Positions 15,872 through 23,704 are shown, counted from the first letter of the stretch. The stretch is DNA of 23,774 bases from Bacteroidales bacterium Bact_07 (GCA_001603415.1 LUYY01000108.1:1477-25250); one strand, 5' to 3'. A program made the numbers and translations. Notes: generated from the letters alone by a model not told the origin.

Positions 15872-17332
15872 ATGGGTGACGATATCATAAATTTTGATTT
15901 GCCTGTAGTAACCGAGTCGATAATCAAGGTTATTGGCGTTGGCGGAGGCGGCGGAAACGCTGTTAACTACATGCATCGCATGGGAATAAAGGATGTTGAC
16001 TTTGTTCTATGCAACACCGATGCTCAGGCATTGATAAACAGCCCGGTTGGTATGAAAATCCAACTGGGGGCTACTTTAACCGAAGGGCGCGGAGCTGGGA
16101 ATAAACCCGAAATTGGCCGTCAGGCCGCCATCGAAAGCTTGCAGCAAATAGTAAACCTGTTGCAAAAAAACACCAAGATGGTGTTTATAACAGCAGGTAT
16201 GGGGGGTGGAACGGGAACGGGTGCTGCACCAATAATTGCAAAAGCTGCAAAGGAACTTGGAATACTGACGGTAGCCATTGTTACCATCCCATTCCGTACG
16301 GAGGGTCGCAAAAGGATGATGCAAGCCATTGAGGGCATCAGGAATATCAGCCAACATGTGGACTCGCTGCTGGTCATCAACAACGAGAAGCTGCTGGAGG
16401 TTTACGGAAACCTCAAGCTTACCGAGGCATTTGCTAAGGCCGACGATGTTCTGGCCACTGCTGCCAAGGGTATTGCCGAAATCATCACTGTGCATGGTTA
16501 TATCAATGTCGATTTTGCCGATGTTGAAACCGTGATGTATAATAGTGGCGTTGCCCTTATGGGATCGGGCAGGGCAAAAGGCGATAATCGTGCACTGGAA
16601 GCCGTTAAGCAAGCGTTGGAATCGCCATTGCTCAACAATAACGATATTTCGGGGGCCCGCAACATCCTGCTCAATATCACCTACGGGCAAGATGAGATTA
16701 CCATGGAAGAGGTAGGCGTTATTATTGATTACGTTCAGCACGCCGCCGGCGACGATGCCGACCTTATCTGGGGTAACGGTTGCGACCCCTCGCTAGGCGA
16801 CGACCTAAAGGTAACCGTTATTGCCACAGGCTTTGGAACTAACAGTATCCCTGAACTATACGTCAAGGAACGAAACGTCGAAGTGGTGTCGCTCGATTCC
16901 GATTCGCATGTAACCAAGATTGAACTGGTAAACGACACCCCCGACATTGAACCAGCCACCAACAAGCATATCCGAAAACCCAAAAAACAACCCTCATTTG
17001 ACCCTGCACAGCGGGTTATTGAGTTCGATGCTAATTCAGATGGTTTTGAGGTAAAAACCGTTCAGCCCAGTAATACTCCTGACAGGGAGGCTGATAATCA
17101 ACCCACCCCACCTAAGCCAACCATGCCACAAGCGGCACCATACGCGGGAAATGGAAACAACAAATGGGCCAATATCGAAGAGCTTGAAAGCATACCCGCT
17201 TTTAAGCGCCGCAACATGAACTTTGAACCCAACGAAACCCCAAAATCCACTACCATCTCAAAGGTAACCCTTACCGACGACGATATAATAATAAACCCCG
17301 AAAACCCATATCTATACGATAACGTGGATTGA
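15872..17332 (+). CDS. ftsZ: Cell-division GTPase FtsZ
   Basis: Encodes a 486-residue tubulin-like GTPase that forms the Z ring. The tubulin signature GGGTGTG is at residues 111-117, and the catalytic T7 loop NVDFADVETVM is at 212-222 (D214 and D217 in the positions of the two essential aspartates). After the globular core (to about 330) comes a charged, proline-rich linker of about 105 residues, then IPAFKRRN at 441-448, the counterpart of the FtsA-binding DIPAFLRK peptide. An acidic extension of about 38 residues follows. I chose the ATG at 15872 (MGDDIINFDLP), typical of Bacteroidota FtsZ, over an in-frame GTG at 15848. Confidence 0.97.
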   Translation: MGDDIINFDLPVVTESIIKVIGVGGGGGNAVNYMHRMGIKDVDFVLCNTDAQALINSPVGMKIQLGATLTEGRGAGNKPEIGRQAAIESLQQIVNLLQKNTKMVFITAGMGGGTGTGAAPIIAKAAKELGILTVAIVTIPFRTEGRKRMMQAIEGIRNISQHVDSLLVINNEKLLEVYGNLKLTEAFAKADDVLATAAKGIAEIITVHGYINVDFADVETVMYNSGVALMGSGRAKGDNRALEAVKQALESPLLNNNDISGARNILLNITYGQDEITMEEVGVIIDYVQHAAGDDADLIWGNGCDPSLGDDLKVTVIATGFGTNSIPELYVKERNVEVVSLDSDSHVTKIELVNDTPDIEPATNKHIRKPKKQPSFDPAQRVIEFDANSDGFEVKTVQPSNTPDREADNQPTPPKPTMPQAAPYAGNGNNKWANIEELESIPAFKRRNMNFEPNETPKSTTISKVTLTDDDIIINPENPYLYDNVD

Positions 17333-17417
17333 TTTGAACCCAAATTCGTCACTTGAAAAAATCGATTGACGAATCTCGGTTGAATATTTTGACAATGTAG
17401 CTAAAATGATATTCCAG

Positions 17418-17450
17418 AAACAAGGCGCAGTTGGAAACTGCGTTTTGTTT
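17418..17450. terminator. Terminator hairpin between convergent ftsZ and the Nudix gene
   Basis: A 15-pair stem runs from AAACAAGGCGCAGTT (17418-17432) to AACTGCGTTTTGTTT (17436-17450), with loop GGA and two G-T wobble pairs. The right arm is T-rich and the left arm A-rich, so the structure can terminate transcripts from either side. It lies 86 bases after the ftsZ stop and 40 bases from the stop of the opposing Nudix gene. No uninterrupted T run follows. Confidence 0.7.
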
Positions 17451-17489
17451 TACTCCAATTAAGCAACTGAATGAGTAATCGATAAAAGA

Positions 17490-18128
17490 CTAAAGAATTT
17501 TCCTCACCACCTCCTCAAACTCCGATAGAATCATGGCAGTGGCGCCCCAAACCATTTCATTGTGTAGGTTGTAGTATGGTGCAGTTATGGGTCGCCCGTG
17601 TGAGCTAATAACCTTTACCGATTTATTGGCTTCGGCCAACAAATCGGTTAACGGAACCTCAACAACATACTCCACCTCCTGCAGGTTAGGGGTAAACACT
17701 GGCTTTTGGGGCGTAAAGCCCACAAAGGGCTGAACAACCATATTGCTAACAGGTATGTAAAGTTCAGTTAACTGGCCAAGTAGCCGCACCTGCCCGGGTT
17801 CAACACCTACTTCCTCATATGTCTCCCTAAGCGCAGTTCCGTTGAGTGTTAAGTCGGTATCATCGAATTTGCCGCCGGGTAGGCTCATTTGGCCACTATG
17901 GGGGCCATCGTAGGTTTGACGCTTGATTAGAACAAAGAATAACCCATGGTCGACAGGGTAAAGCAAAATGAGCACAGCACTTTTGCGAGTGGCAGGGTTG
18001 GGCACGGTATTTCCCAGCAAATCGGCACGTATGGATGGTGCCATACGCTTCTGGGCATCAATGCCGGGCAATTGCCGGCTTAACTCTTTCTCAATGGTTT
18101 TTACCAACCTTTCGGCCGCTTTGCTCAC
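17490..18128 (-). CDS. Nudix hydrolase, CoA-pyrophosphatase (NudL/YeaB) type
   Basis: Encodes a 212-residue Nudix protein. The segment VLIKRQTYDGPHSGQMSLPGG (66-86) fits the R...HxGQ...PGG signature placed before the Nudix box in CoA and acyl-CoA pyrophosphatases. The box continues GKFDDTD...RETYEEVG, with R101-E102, E105-E106 and G108. The first box position normally glutamate is D92, and there is one extra residue before RE, both usual in this subfamily. The likely reaction is hydrolysis of CoA to phosphopantetheine and 3',5'-ADP. The start is a GTG at 18128; the ATG two bases upstream is out of frame and meets TGA at once. It is monocistronic, convergent with ftsZ and divergent from the lipoprotein operon. 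Confidence 0.85.
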   Translation of the reverse strand: MSKAAERLVKTIEKELSRQLPGIDAQKRMAPSIRADLLGNTVPNPATRKSAVLILLYPVDHGLFFVLIKRQTYDGPHSGQMSLPGGKFDDTDLTLNGTALRETYEEVGVEPGQVRLLGQLTELYIPVSNMVVQPFVGFTPQKPVFTPNLQEVEYVVEVPLTDLLAEANKSVKVISSHGRPITAPYYNLHNEMVWGATAMILSEFEEVVRKIL

Positions 18129-18374
18129 ATCAATTTGTTTTGCTTGTCAAAATTAACTATTTGGCTTACTTTTTGATTGCTTTTATCGCAAAAAAATGAC
18201 AATACGGCAACCCTTTAAGGCTTGTTTGCCAAAAATGCTTATATTTATGAGCTGATAACTATAGAATGGATTAAAAAACTTTTGGCATAAGTTTTTTTTT
18301 GAAATGCAATGCTATGATTTGTTAGGTCAAGCCCAAATATCATTATAAAATTTTAACCAAAGCAGCAGTAAACT
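18129..18374. other. Divergent control region, Nudix gene and lipoprotein operon
   Basis: AT-rich region of 246 bases between divergent genes, so promoters for both must lie here or close by. An AT-only inverted repeat, AAAAAACTT / AAGTTTTTT with a 7-base loop, lies at 18273-18297 and is followed by three more T. TATGATTTG at 18313-18321 is near the -7 consensus for the plus-strand operon (one extra base) and would leave a leader of about 50 bases, but no good -33 element accompanies it. None of the promoter assignments is firm. Confidence 0.35.
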
Positions 18375-19757
18375 ATGAAACGACTTTTACTCTTACTCCT
18401 TGCAGCTACAATTCTGATTGGTGGCGGATGCGCATCGAAAAAGTATGCCAAGAAAGGGATGAAGTTCGAACAGGCCGGTTTATGGGAACAAGCCGCCGAT
18501 GCCTACATCCGTTCGCTTACCGCTAATCGCGACAATATCGATGCCATTGTTGGCTTAAAACGGGCAGGTCAGCGCGTTTTGGATGAGCGTTCGCTCAAGG
18601 TTATTAAAGCATACGAGAACGACGACCTTAAACAAACCGTTTACTCCTACCTCGATGCTGAGAGTTTTAAGAATCAAGCCGCATCGCTTGGTGTGGAACT
18701 TACCATATCGAACATGGCTACCGACTATTTTACCGATGCCAAACCAAAATACGTTGAAAAGATATACGCCGAGGCTCAAACCTTACTCGAAGCCGAAAAG
18801 TTTAAGGATGCCGAATTGCTGCTAACCGAGATCAAGCGCCTACAACCCGATTATGGCAACACGCAGGATATGCTTAAGGTATCCAAGTGCGAACCTCTAT
18901 ACCGTCAGGCTAAACAGTACATGGAAGCCGCTCAGTACCGTAAGGCTTACGCCAATCTTGATAGAATCATTAAGGATTTCAACAATTATAAGGATTCGCG
19001 CGACCTCCGCGACGAAGCCCTGCAAAAGGCAACCATAACCATCAAGGTTACCGACTTTAAGTCAACAGCTTACAATACTGAAGGTATAGCAAAATCGGTT
19101 CAAGCCGAAGTTGTTAGCAAGCTAAATGCACTGAATAATCCCTTCATAAAGGTAATTGATGTTCAAAGCACCGATAAGATAATTGAGGAACAACAGCGCA
19201 GCATTAACACAGGTGCCGAACTTGAAGTAGGAAAATTACTAGCCGCCAAGGCTCTTCTTAGCGGTGAGGTAACGGTTATTGAGGCCTCACAGGGTAAACT
19301 TACAAAAACCGAAAAGCGGGGTTATATCCGCGAGGAAACCAAAACCAAAGACCCACAAACAGGCCAAGAAAAGGTTAATGTTACCTATCGTAAGGCCGTT
19401 TACTGGGTTTACAACCAAAAGAATAGCGTTTCGGTGGCACTGAAATTCCAACTCACCTCAACCGAAACCGGAACCGTAATGGTATCGGACTTCGTCCGTA
19501 GCAACCAAACCGACGAGGTTTACTACGCCACATTCGATGGTCCAACCTCCAAATTGGTGCCAGGCTACTGGGAAAAAATTGATGCCGACTCGCCAAAGGA
19601 TGTGGTTAACGACAACCAAACCGACGTACGAAGCCTCCAAGAATTGCTGAAGGCTAAGCGCGATATAACAAGCACTAGCATACTCACCTCGAATGCCATT
19701 GAGGACATTGCTAGGCGTACCGCACAAAAAATTAATCAGTACAACCCCGAAGAGTAA
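18375..19757 (+). CDS. Lipoprotein with helical repeats and CsgG-like C-terminal domain
   Basis: Encodes a 460-residue predicted lipoprotein: a basic start, a leucine-rich signal and cysteine C19 after IGGG (a somewhat unusual but acceptable lipobox). Residues about 20-220 are helical and TPR-like, with recurring A-x-x-Y/A-x-x-A patterns (QAADAYIRSL, DAELLLTEIKRLQPDY, KAYANLDRIIKDF). From about 222 the sequence turns to beta-rich and matches the CsgG/LpoB fold pattern: IKVTDFKST, then FIKVIDVQSTDKIIEEQQ, then GKLLAAKALLSGEVTVIE. CsgG forms an outer-membrane export pore in curli systems, while LpoB-type relatives activate peptidoglycan synthases. Which role applies is unknown. A second lipoprotein gene follows after two bases. 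Confidence 0.75.
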   Translation: MKRLLLLLLAATILIGGGCASKKYAKKGMKFEQAGLWEQAADAYIRSLTANRDNIDAIVGLKRAGQRVLDERSLKVIKAYENDDLKQTVYSYLDAESFKNQAASLGVELTISNMATDYFTDAKPKYVEKIYAEAQTLLEAEKFKDAELLLTEIKRLQPDYGNTQDMLKVSKCEPLYRQAKQYMEAAQYRKAYANLDRIIKDFNNYKDSRDLRDEALQKATITIKVTDFKSTAYNTEGIAKSVQAEVVSKLNALNNPFIKVIDVQSTDKIIEEQQRSINTGAELEVGKLLAAKALLSGEVTVIEASQGKLTKTEKRGYIREETKTKDPQTGQEKVNVTYRKAVYWVYNQKNSVSVALKFQLTSTETGTVMVSDFVRSNQTDEVYYATFDGPTSKLVPGYWEKIDADSPKDVVNDNQTDVRSLQELLKAKRDITSTSILTSNAIEDIARRTAQKINQYNPEE

Positions 19758-19759
19758 AA

Positions 19760-21136
19760 ATGATGAAACGAACACTGGTTTTGCCGTTGATATCGGCAAT
19801 ATTGCTAGGATGCGGAAGTAGTTCAAAAATGGCCCAAACCCCACCGACCCCCTCGTGGGTTCAGGGACGTCCCACTCAGGCCGGGTACTACATTGGAATA
19901 GGCTCCGCCCGAAAAACAACCCCCGACTACCAGCAAGCTGCCAAGCAGAGTGCTCTTGCCGATTTAGCAAGCGACATATCAGTTTCAATATCATCACAAT
20001 CGGTGCTAAACGCCTTTGAAAGCCAGAACTATTTCTCTGAGGATTTTCGTTCATCAATTCGAGCCGAAGCCCAAAAGGAACTTGAAGGTTACGAGGTGGT
20101 TGATACCTGGGAAGACCAAAATACCTACTGGATATACTTCCGCCTATCAAAGGAAACCTACAAGCGCATGGTTGAAGAGAAAAAAACTGCCGCTGCAGCT
20201 AAATCGCTCGACTTTTACGATAAGGCAATAAAAGCCCTTGATGCTAACGATGCTAAATCGGTCTTGTTGATGTTGGTAAAGGCACTGGAACCCATTAAGC
20301 CTTACTTTGCCGAAACTATAACTACCACATACCACGACAAGCAAATATTCCTTGGTAACGAAATCATTACAACCCTAACCAATACATTAAGCTCACTTAC
20401 CATATCGGGTCCCAAAGTTGTTGAGGTAAAACTTGGCTGGGGAATCGGTAGCGAGCAGCTTACCTATAGCGTAAATAACAACAATGGCATACCACAAAGG
20501 GCTATGCCATTAAAGGTAACCTATACCGAACGGCCACTCGCCAATAACAGAATTGTAACCAACCAGCAAGGCGAAGCCTCACTCAGTATCGACGCAGTGC
20601 GCTCAAGGAAGGCAAACGAGAACATAAATATTGAAATTGATTTTGAAGCAATAGTTAAGGAAGGTACACGCGATTTTGCCATTGGTAAAATACTGAGCCG
20701 CATGAAAACCCCATCGGCTGAAACCAGGATTAACATTATCCGCCCAAAGTTTTACGTAACCTCCGATGAAACCAACCTTGCCAATCCGATTGAGCGCAAA
20801 CCCCTAGCCGATGCACTAAAGCGAAAAATGCTGGAAACCGGATTCCCCATCACCGATAACCGCTCCGAGGCCGATTACATCATCAACATAGCCGCATCAA
20901 CCCAAAAAACGGGGCAAGCCGGACAATACGTTCAGGTTAACCTCAACCTACAACTGAATGTTACTAATGCAGCAGGCAAGTCGGTTTATACCTACACAGC
21001 CGACCGCATCAATGCCTCGCACTTCGAGGCTCAAACCGCAGGTGTGAACGCTTATACCAATGCTGCAAAGCGCATTGAAAGCAACATTGTTGAGGAACTT
21101 ATTGAGAGAATAATTAAAGGCGATAGAGCTTATTAG
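19760..21136 (+). CDS. LPP20-family lipoprotein
   Basis: Encodes a 458-residue predicted lipoprotein with lipobox LLGC and cysteine C18. Residues 32-80 (PSWVQGRP, then GYYIGIGSA, then AAKQSALADLASDISVSISS) have the pattern of the LPP20 family, first named from a Helicobacter surface lipoprotein. The LPP20-like part extends to about 140. The middle region appears beta-rich. The C-terminal part (about 355-450) contains a module (LADALKRKMLETGF, then ADYIINIAAS, then a long amphipathic strand pair and a final helix) that recalls the secondary-structure order of CsgG/LpoB-like domains, although I cannot confirm homology. It starts two bases after the upstream stop; a second ATG at 19763 is also possible. 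Its molecular function is not known to me. Confidence 0.72.
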   Translation: MMKRTLVLPLISAILLGCGSSSKMAQTPPTPSWVQGRPTQAGYYIGIGSARKTTPDYQQAAKQSALADLASDISVSISSQSVLNAFESQNYFSEDFRSSIRAEAQKELEGYEVVDTWEDQNTYWIYFRLSKETYKRMVEEKKTAAAAKSLDFYDKAIKALDANDAKSVLLMLVKALEPIKPYFAETITTTYHDKQIFLGNEIITTLTNTLSSLTISGPKVVEVKLGWGIGSEQLTYSVNNNNGIPQRAMPLKVTYTERPLANNRIVTNQQGEASLSIDAVRSRKANENINIEIDFEAIVKEGTRDFAIGKILSRMKTPSAETRINIIRPKFYVTSDETNLANPIERKPLADALKRKMLETGFPITDNRSEADYIINIAASTQKTGQAGQYVQVNLNLQLNVTNAAGKSVYTYTADRINASHFEAQTAGVNAYTNAAKRIESNIVEELIERIIKGDRAY

Positions 21137-21188
21137 TGTTTAGTTTATAGTGTACAGTGTTTAGAAGTGTTTGGTTTCAAGTGTTTAG
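21135..21188 (+). repeat. Short AGTGTTTAG repeats after the lipoprotein operon
   Basis: AGTGTTTAG occurs at 21135-21143, 21156-21164 and 21180-21188, with AGTGTTTGG at 21166-21174 and AGTGTAC at 21149-21155. The first copy overlaps the stop codon of the LPP20 gene. Spacing is irregular. This looks like a simple degenerate repeat rather than an operator. No terminator hairpin with a T run was found after the operon. Confidence 0.5.
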
Positions 21189-21311
21189 TTTGCTTTAAAC
21201 CGCTATTAGTCAATTGAAACACAAAAAACATCGTAACAACTTGTTTCTATTGACAAATTTCCTCTAAAATATTTCAGGATACGCATTTCGGTTTAACGCA
21301 CTCTAATCATC
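21189..21311. other. AT-rich intergenic stretch, nothing recognised
   Basis: The stretch between two short-repeat arrays contains only AT-rich sequence. A weak inverted pair GAAACA / TGTTTC (about 21217-21248) is the only structure noticed, and it is too short to interpret. Confidence 0.4.
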
Positions 21312-21364
21312 CATTCTACCATTCCGAATCATTCCGTTCATTCCGGTTCATTCTGGCTCATTCC
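21312..21364. repeat. Six-copy CATTCC-type tandem array
   Basis: CATTC(C/T) words start at 21312, 21320, 21330, 21339, 21349 and 21359, giving steps of 8, 10, 9, 10 and 10 bases, close to one helical turn. The bases between words vary (GAAT, GTT, GGTT, GGCT). No function can be assigned. Phased words of this kind may be a protein-binding array or a decayed simple repeat. Confidence 0.55.
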
Positions 21365-21400
21365 AACCCCTTATCCTCACCACCAACTATCAACTACACT

Positions 21401-21471
21401 TGTCATCCTGAGCACTGTGAAGGAACTCTAATAGACCACAATGGGATGTTTCGCTAGCGCTCCACATGACA
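21401..21471. repeat. TGTCATCCTGAG-type inverted dispersed element
   Basis: The element starts TGTCATCCTGAGC and ends CTCCACATGACA, so the ends form an inverted pair (TGTCAT / ATGACA) with an AAGGAACTC word inside. A partial relative lies at 1736-1764 (TGTCATGCTGAGC, then GAAGCATCTC). Words of this kind are familiar to me as dispersed intergenic elements in many genomes. That recognition is from memory and was not searched. Confidence 0.55.
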
Positions 21472-21551
21472 AAGTACTTAAAACAGCTATCAACCAACAA
21501 CAATCAACCATCAACTCCTATTCCTGCCAATGCTGCCACATCTGCATCCCA

Positions 21552-21597
21552 CCTGTCAGTTTCCTGTCAGTTTTCACCTGTAAAAAAGTCAGTTTTT
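21552..21597 (+). promoter_or_regulatory. Direct-repeat array upstream of groES (candidate activator or repressor site)
   Basis: CCTGTCAGTTT is present twice head-to-tail at 21552-21562 and 21563-21573. A third GTCAGTTT lies at 21588-21595. The GTCAGTTT cores start at 21555, 21566 and 21588, exactly 11 and 22 bases apart, so all three face the same side of the helix. The array ends just before the candidate groES promoter. The arrangement suggests a dedicated regulator of the chaperonin operon. No CIRCE-type (HrcA) inverted repeat is visible in this region. Confidence 0.5.
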
Positions 21598-21600
21598 AGG

Positions 21601-21628
21601 TTTGGCACACGATATGTAAATTACCTTA
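21601..21628 (+). promoter_or_regulatory. Candidate groES promoter (sigma-54-like or Bacteroidota type)
   Basis: Two readings compete. TGGCACACGATATGT at 21603-21617 has the GG and the TGGCAC half of a sigma-54 -24 element, with a GT dinucleotide exactly ten bases after GG, where the consensus has GC. Alternatively TTTG at 21601-21604 and TACCTTAA starting at 21622 form an imperfect Bacteroidota -33/-7 pair with a 17-base spacer. Either gives a leader of about 45-50 bases before groES. Confidence 0.35.
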
Positions 21629-21677
21629 ACGTGAAATTTCGGAAAACTAGTTGTAAACCTAAAAATCATAAGAAGCT

Positions 21678-21956
21678 ATGTCGAACGTAAAGGTAAAACC
21701 ACTGGCCGATAGAGTGCTGGTAGAGCCCATGGAGGCTGAAGAGAAGACCTCGAGCGGAATCTACATTCCCGACACCGCAAAGGAAAAACCACAAAAAGGA
21801 ACTATCATTGCTGTTGGTCCTGGTACCAAGGATGTTAACATGGAGGTAAAGGTTGGCGATGTTGTACTCTATGGCAAGTATGCCGGTACTGAAATCACCA
21901 TCGATGGTAAGGATTACCTCATCATGAAACAATCCGACATCTTGGCTGTTATCTAA
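21678..21956 (+). CDS. groES: Co-chaperonin GroES
   Basis: Encodes the 92-residue GroES, which caps the GroEL ring. The full family pattern is present: VKPLADRVLVEP at the start, a mobile loop of about residues 18-33 (EEKTSSGIYIPDTAKE), then GTIIAVGPG, VKVGDVVLYGKYAGTEI and the terminal DILAVI. Length is normal for the family. It is the first gene of the chaperonin operon, with groEL 35 bases downstream on the same strand. Confidence 0.97.
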   Translation: MSNVKVKPLADRVLVEPMEAEEKTSSGIYIPDTAKEKPQKGTIIAVGPGTKDVNMEVKVGDVVLYGKYAGTEITIDGKDYLIMKQSDILAVI

Positions 21957-21991
21957 TTCCCTAAATGTAAACAATTAAAAAACGATAGACT

Positions 21992-23626
21992 ATGTCATCA
22001 AAAGTATTAACCTTCGACATCGAAGCACGCGACAGACTAAAAAAGGGTGTTGACCAATTGGCAAATGCCGTAAAGGTTACCCTTGGTCCAAAAGGTCGCA
22101 ATGTGGTTATTGAAAAGAAGTTTGGTTCGCAGCAGGTTACCAAGGATGGCGTAACGGTAGCCAAGGAAATCGAACTTCCTGATCCACTTGAAAACGTTGG
22201 AGCACAAATGGTTAAGGAGGTTGCCTCCAAAACCGCCGACAATGCCGGTGATGGTACTACCACTGCAACCGTTCTGGCACAAGCCATTGTAAACGTTGGC
22301 TTGAAAAACGTTACCGCTGGTGCTAATCCCATGGATCTCAAACGCGGTATCGACAAGGCTGTTGCTAAAGTGGTTGAACATCTTAAAAAGCAATCGGTAT
22401 CGGTTGGCGACGATTACGTAAAGATTGAACAGGTTGCCACCATCTCCGCTAACAACGATAACGAGATTGGTAAACTCATTGCCGAGGCAATGAAAAAGGT
22501 GAAGAAGGAAGGTGTTATCACCGTTGAGGAGGCTAAAGGTATTGAAACAACCGTTGAGGTTGTTGAGGGTATGCAGTTCGACCGTGGATACATCTCGCCC
22601 TACTTCATCACCGACCCTGAAAAGATGGAAGCCGTTCTGGAGAATCCTCTTATCCTGATTACCGACCGTAAGGTTTCGACCATGAAGGATCTCCTACCCA
22701 TCCTTGAGCCAGTTGCTCAGAACGGTCGTTCCTTGCTCATCATTGCCGAGGATGTTGAAGGCGAAGCCCTTGCTACACTTGTAGTAAACAAACTACGTGG
22801 CTCGCTAAAGATTGCAGCCGTTAAGGCTCCCGGTTTTGGCGATCGCCGTAAGGAAATGCTCGAAGACATTGCCATTCTAACCGGTGGTGTTGTTATCAGC
22901 GAGGAAAAAGGCTTACGCCTCGATAGCGCTAAGATGGATATGCTAGGCCGTGCCGAAAAGGTTACCATCGATAAGGAAAATACCACCATTGTTAATGGCG
23001 GCGGGAAGAAAGAAGCCATTGACAAACGTGTAGCCCAAATCCGCACCCAAATTGAAAATACCACCTCCGATTACGACCGCGAAAAGCTACAGGAGCGTTT
23101 GGCTAAGTTAGCCGGTGGCGTTGCAGTTCTATATGTAGGTGCTGCTACCGAAACCGAAATGAAGGAAAAGAAAGACCGTGTGGACGATGCCCTAAGCGCT
23201 ACCCGTGCTGCTGTTGAAGAGGGTATTGTTCCCGGTGGTGGTGTTGCCTACATCCGTGCCATTGAGGCTCTTGAAAACCTCAAGGGTAACAACGAGGACG
23301 AAACCACCGGTATCCAGATCGTGAAGAGGGCTATTGAAGAACCTCTCCGCCAGATTGTGGCTAACGCCGGTCTTGAAGGCTCAGTAATTGTTCAGAAGGT
23401 TAAGGAAGGTAAAGGCGACTTTGGATATAACGCTCAAACCAACAACTATGAGAACCTATTCCAAAGCGGTGTTATCGACCCAACCAAGGTTACCCGTGTA
23501 GCCCTTGAAAACGCCGCTTCAATCGCCGGTTTAATCCTAACCACTGAGTGTGTAATTACCGAGAAAAAGGAGGATAAACCTGCCCCCATGGGCAACCCCG
23601 GAATGGGCGGAATGGACATGATGTAA
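21992..23626 (+). CDS. groEL: Chaperonin GroEL
   Basis: Encodes the 544-residue subunit of the double-ring folding chaperonin. The N-terminal part carries VTLGPKGRNVVIEK, the ATP-binding GDGTTT at residues 86-91 and the family segment AAVEEGIVPGGG in the later equatorial domain. The C-terminus ends in the usual glycine-methionine tail (GNPGMGGMDMM). The sequence is full length with no interruption. It follows groES after 35 bases with no promoter or terminator in the gap, so both are expected on one transcript. Confidence 0.98.
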   Translation: MSSKVLTFDIEARDRLKKGVDQLANAVKVTLGPKGRNVVIEKKFGSQQVTKDGVTVAKEIELPDPLENVGAQMVKEVASKTADNAGDGTTTATVLAQAIVNVGLKNVTAGANPMDLKRGIDKAVAKVVEHLKKQSVSVGDDYVKIEQVATISANNDNEIGKLIAEAMKKVKKEGVITVEEAKGIETTVEVVEGMQFDRGYISPYFITDPEKMEAVLENPLILITDRKVSTMKDLLPILEPVAQNGRSLLIIAEDVEGEALATLVVNKLRGSLKIAAVKAPGFGDRRKEMLEDIAILTGGVVISEEKGLRLDSAKMDMLGRAEKVTIDKENTTIVNGGGKKEAIDKRVAQIRTQIENTTSDYDREKLQERLAKLAGGVAVLYVGAATETEMKEKKDRVDDALSATRAAVEEGIVPGGGVAYIRAIEALENLKGNNEDETTGIQIVKRAIEEPLRQIVANAGLEGSVIVQKVKEGKGDFGYNAQTNNYENLFQSGVIDPTKVTRVALENAASIAGLILTTECVITEKKEDKPAPMGNPGMGGMDMM

Positions 23627-23648
23627 AAAATCTCAACTAAATAGCCTG

Positions 23649-23681
23649 AACGGAGGGATGTTTTTCCCTCCGTTTTTTTTT
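23649..23681 (+). terminator. Rho-independent terminator of groES-groEL
   Basis: A perfect 10-pair stem, AACGGAGGGA (23649-23658) with TCCCTCCGTT (23665-23674), encloses a six-base loop TGTTTT and runs into a T tract through 23680. This is a strong intrinsic terminator 23 bases after the groEL stop. Confidence 0.93.
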
Positions 23682-23704
23682 ATCCTATTCAGAATATTTT
23701 CTTC

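Noticed and set aside
16076..16741. Minus-strand open frame of 221 codons inside ftsZ
   Set aside because: It is a shadow of the highly conserved ftsZ coding sequence. It shows no domain and no upstream promoter.
19458..20150. Minus-strand open frame of 230 codons across the two lipoprotein genes
   Set aside because: It runs antisense across a gene junction, has no recognisable domain and no supporting signals. The plus-strand genes have signal peptides and family patterns.
21189..21677. A CIRCE (HrcA) operator upstream of groES
   Set aside because: No TTAGCACTC-N9-GAGTGCTAA-like inverted repeat is present. The GTCAGTTT direct repeats are the only ordered structure near the promoter.
21466..21690. 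Plus-strand open frame of 74 codons running into groES
   Set aside because: It spans the direct repeats and the candidate promoter, is rich in low-complexity asparagine, threonine and serine, and overlaps the groES start in another frame.
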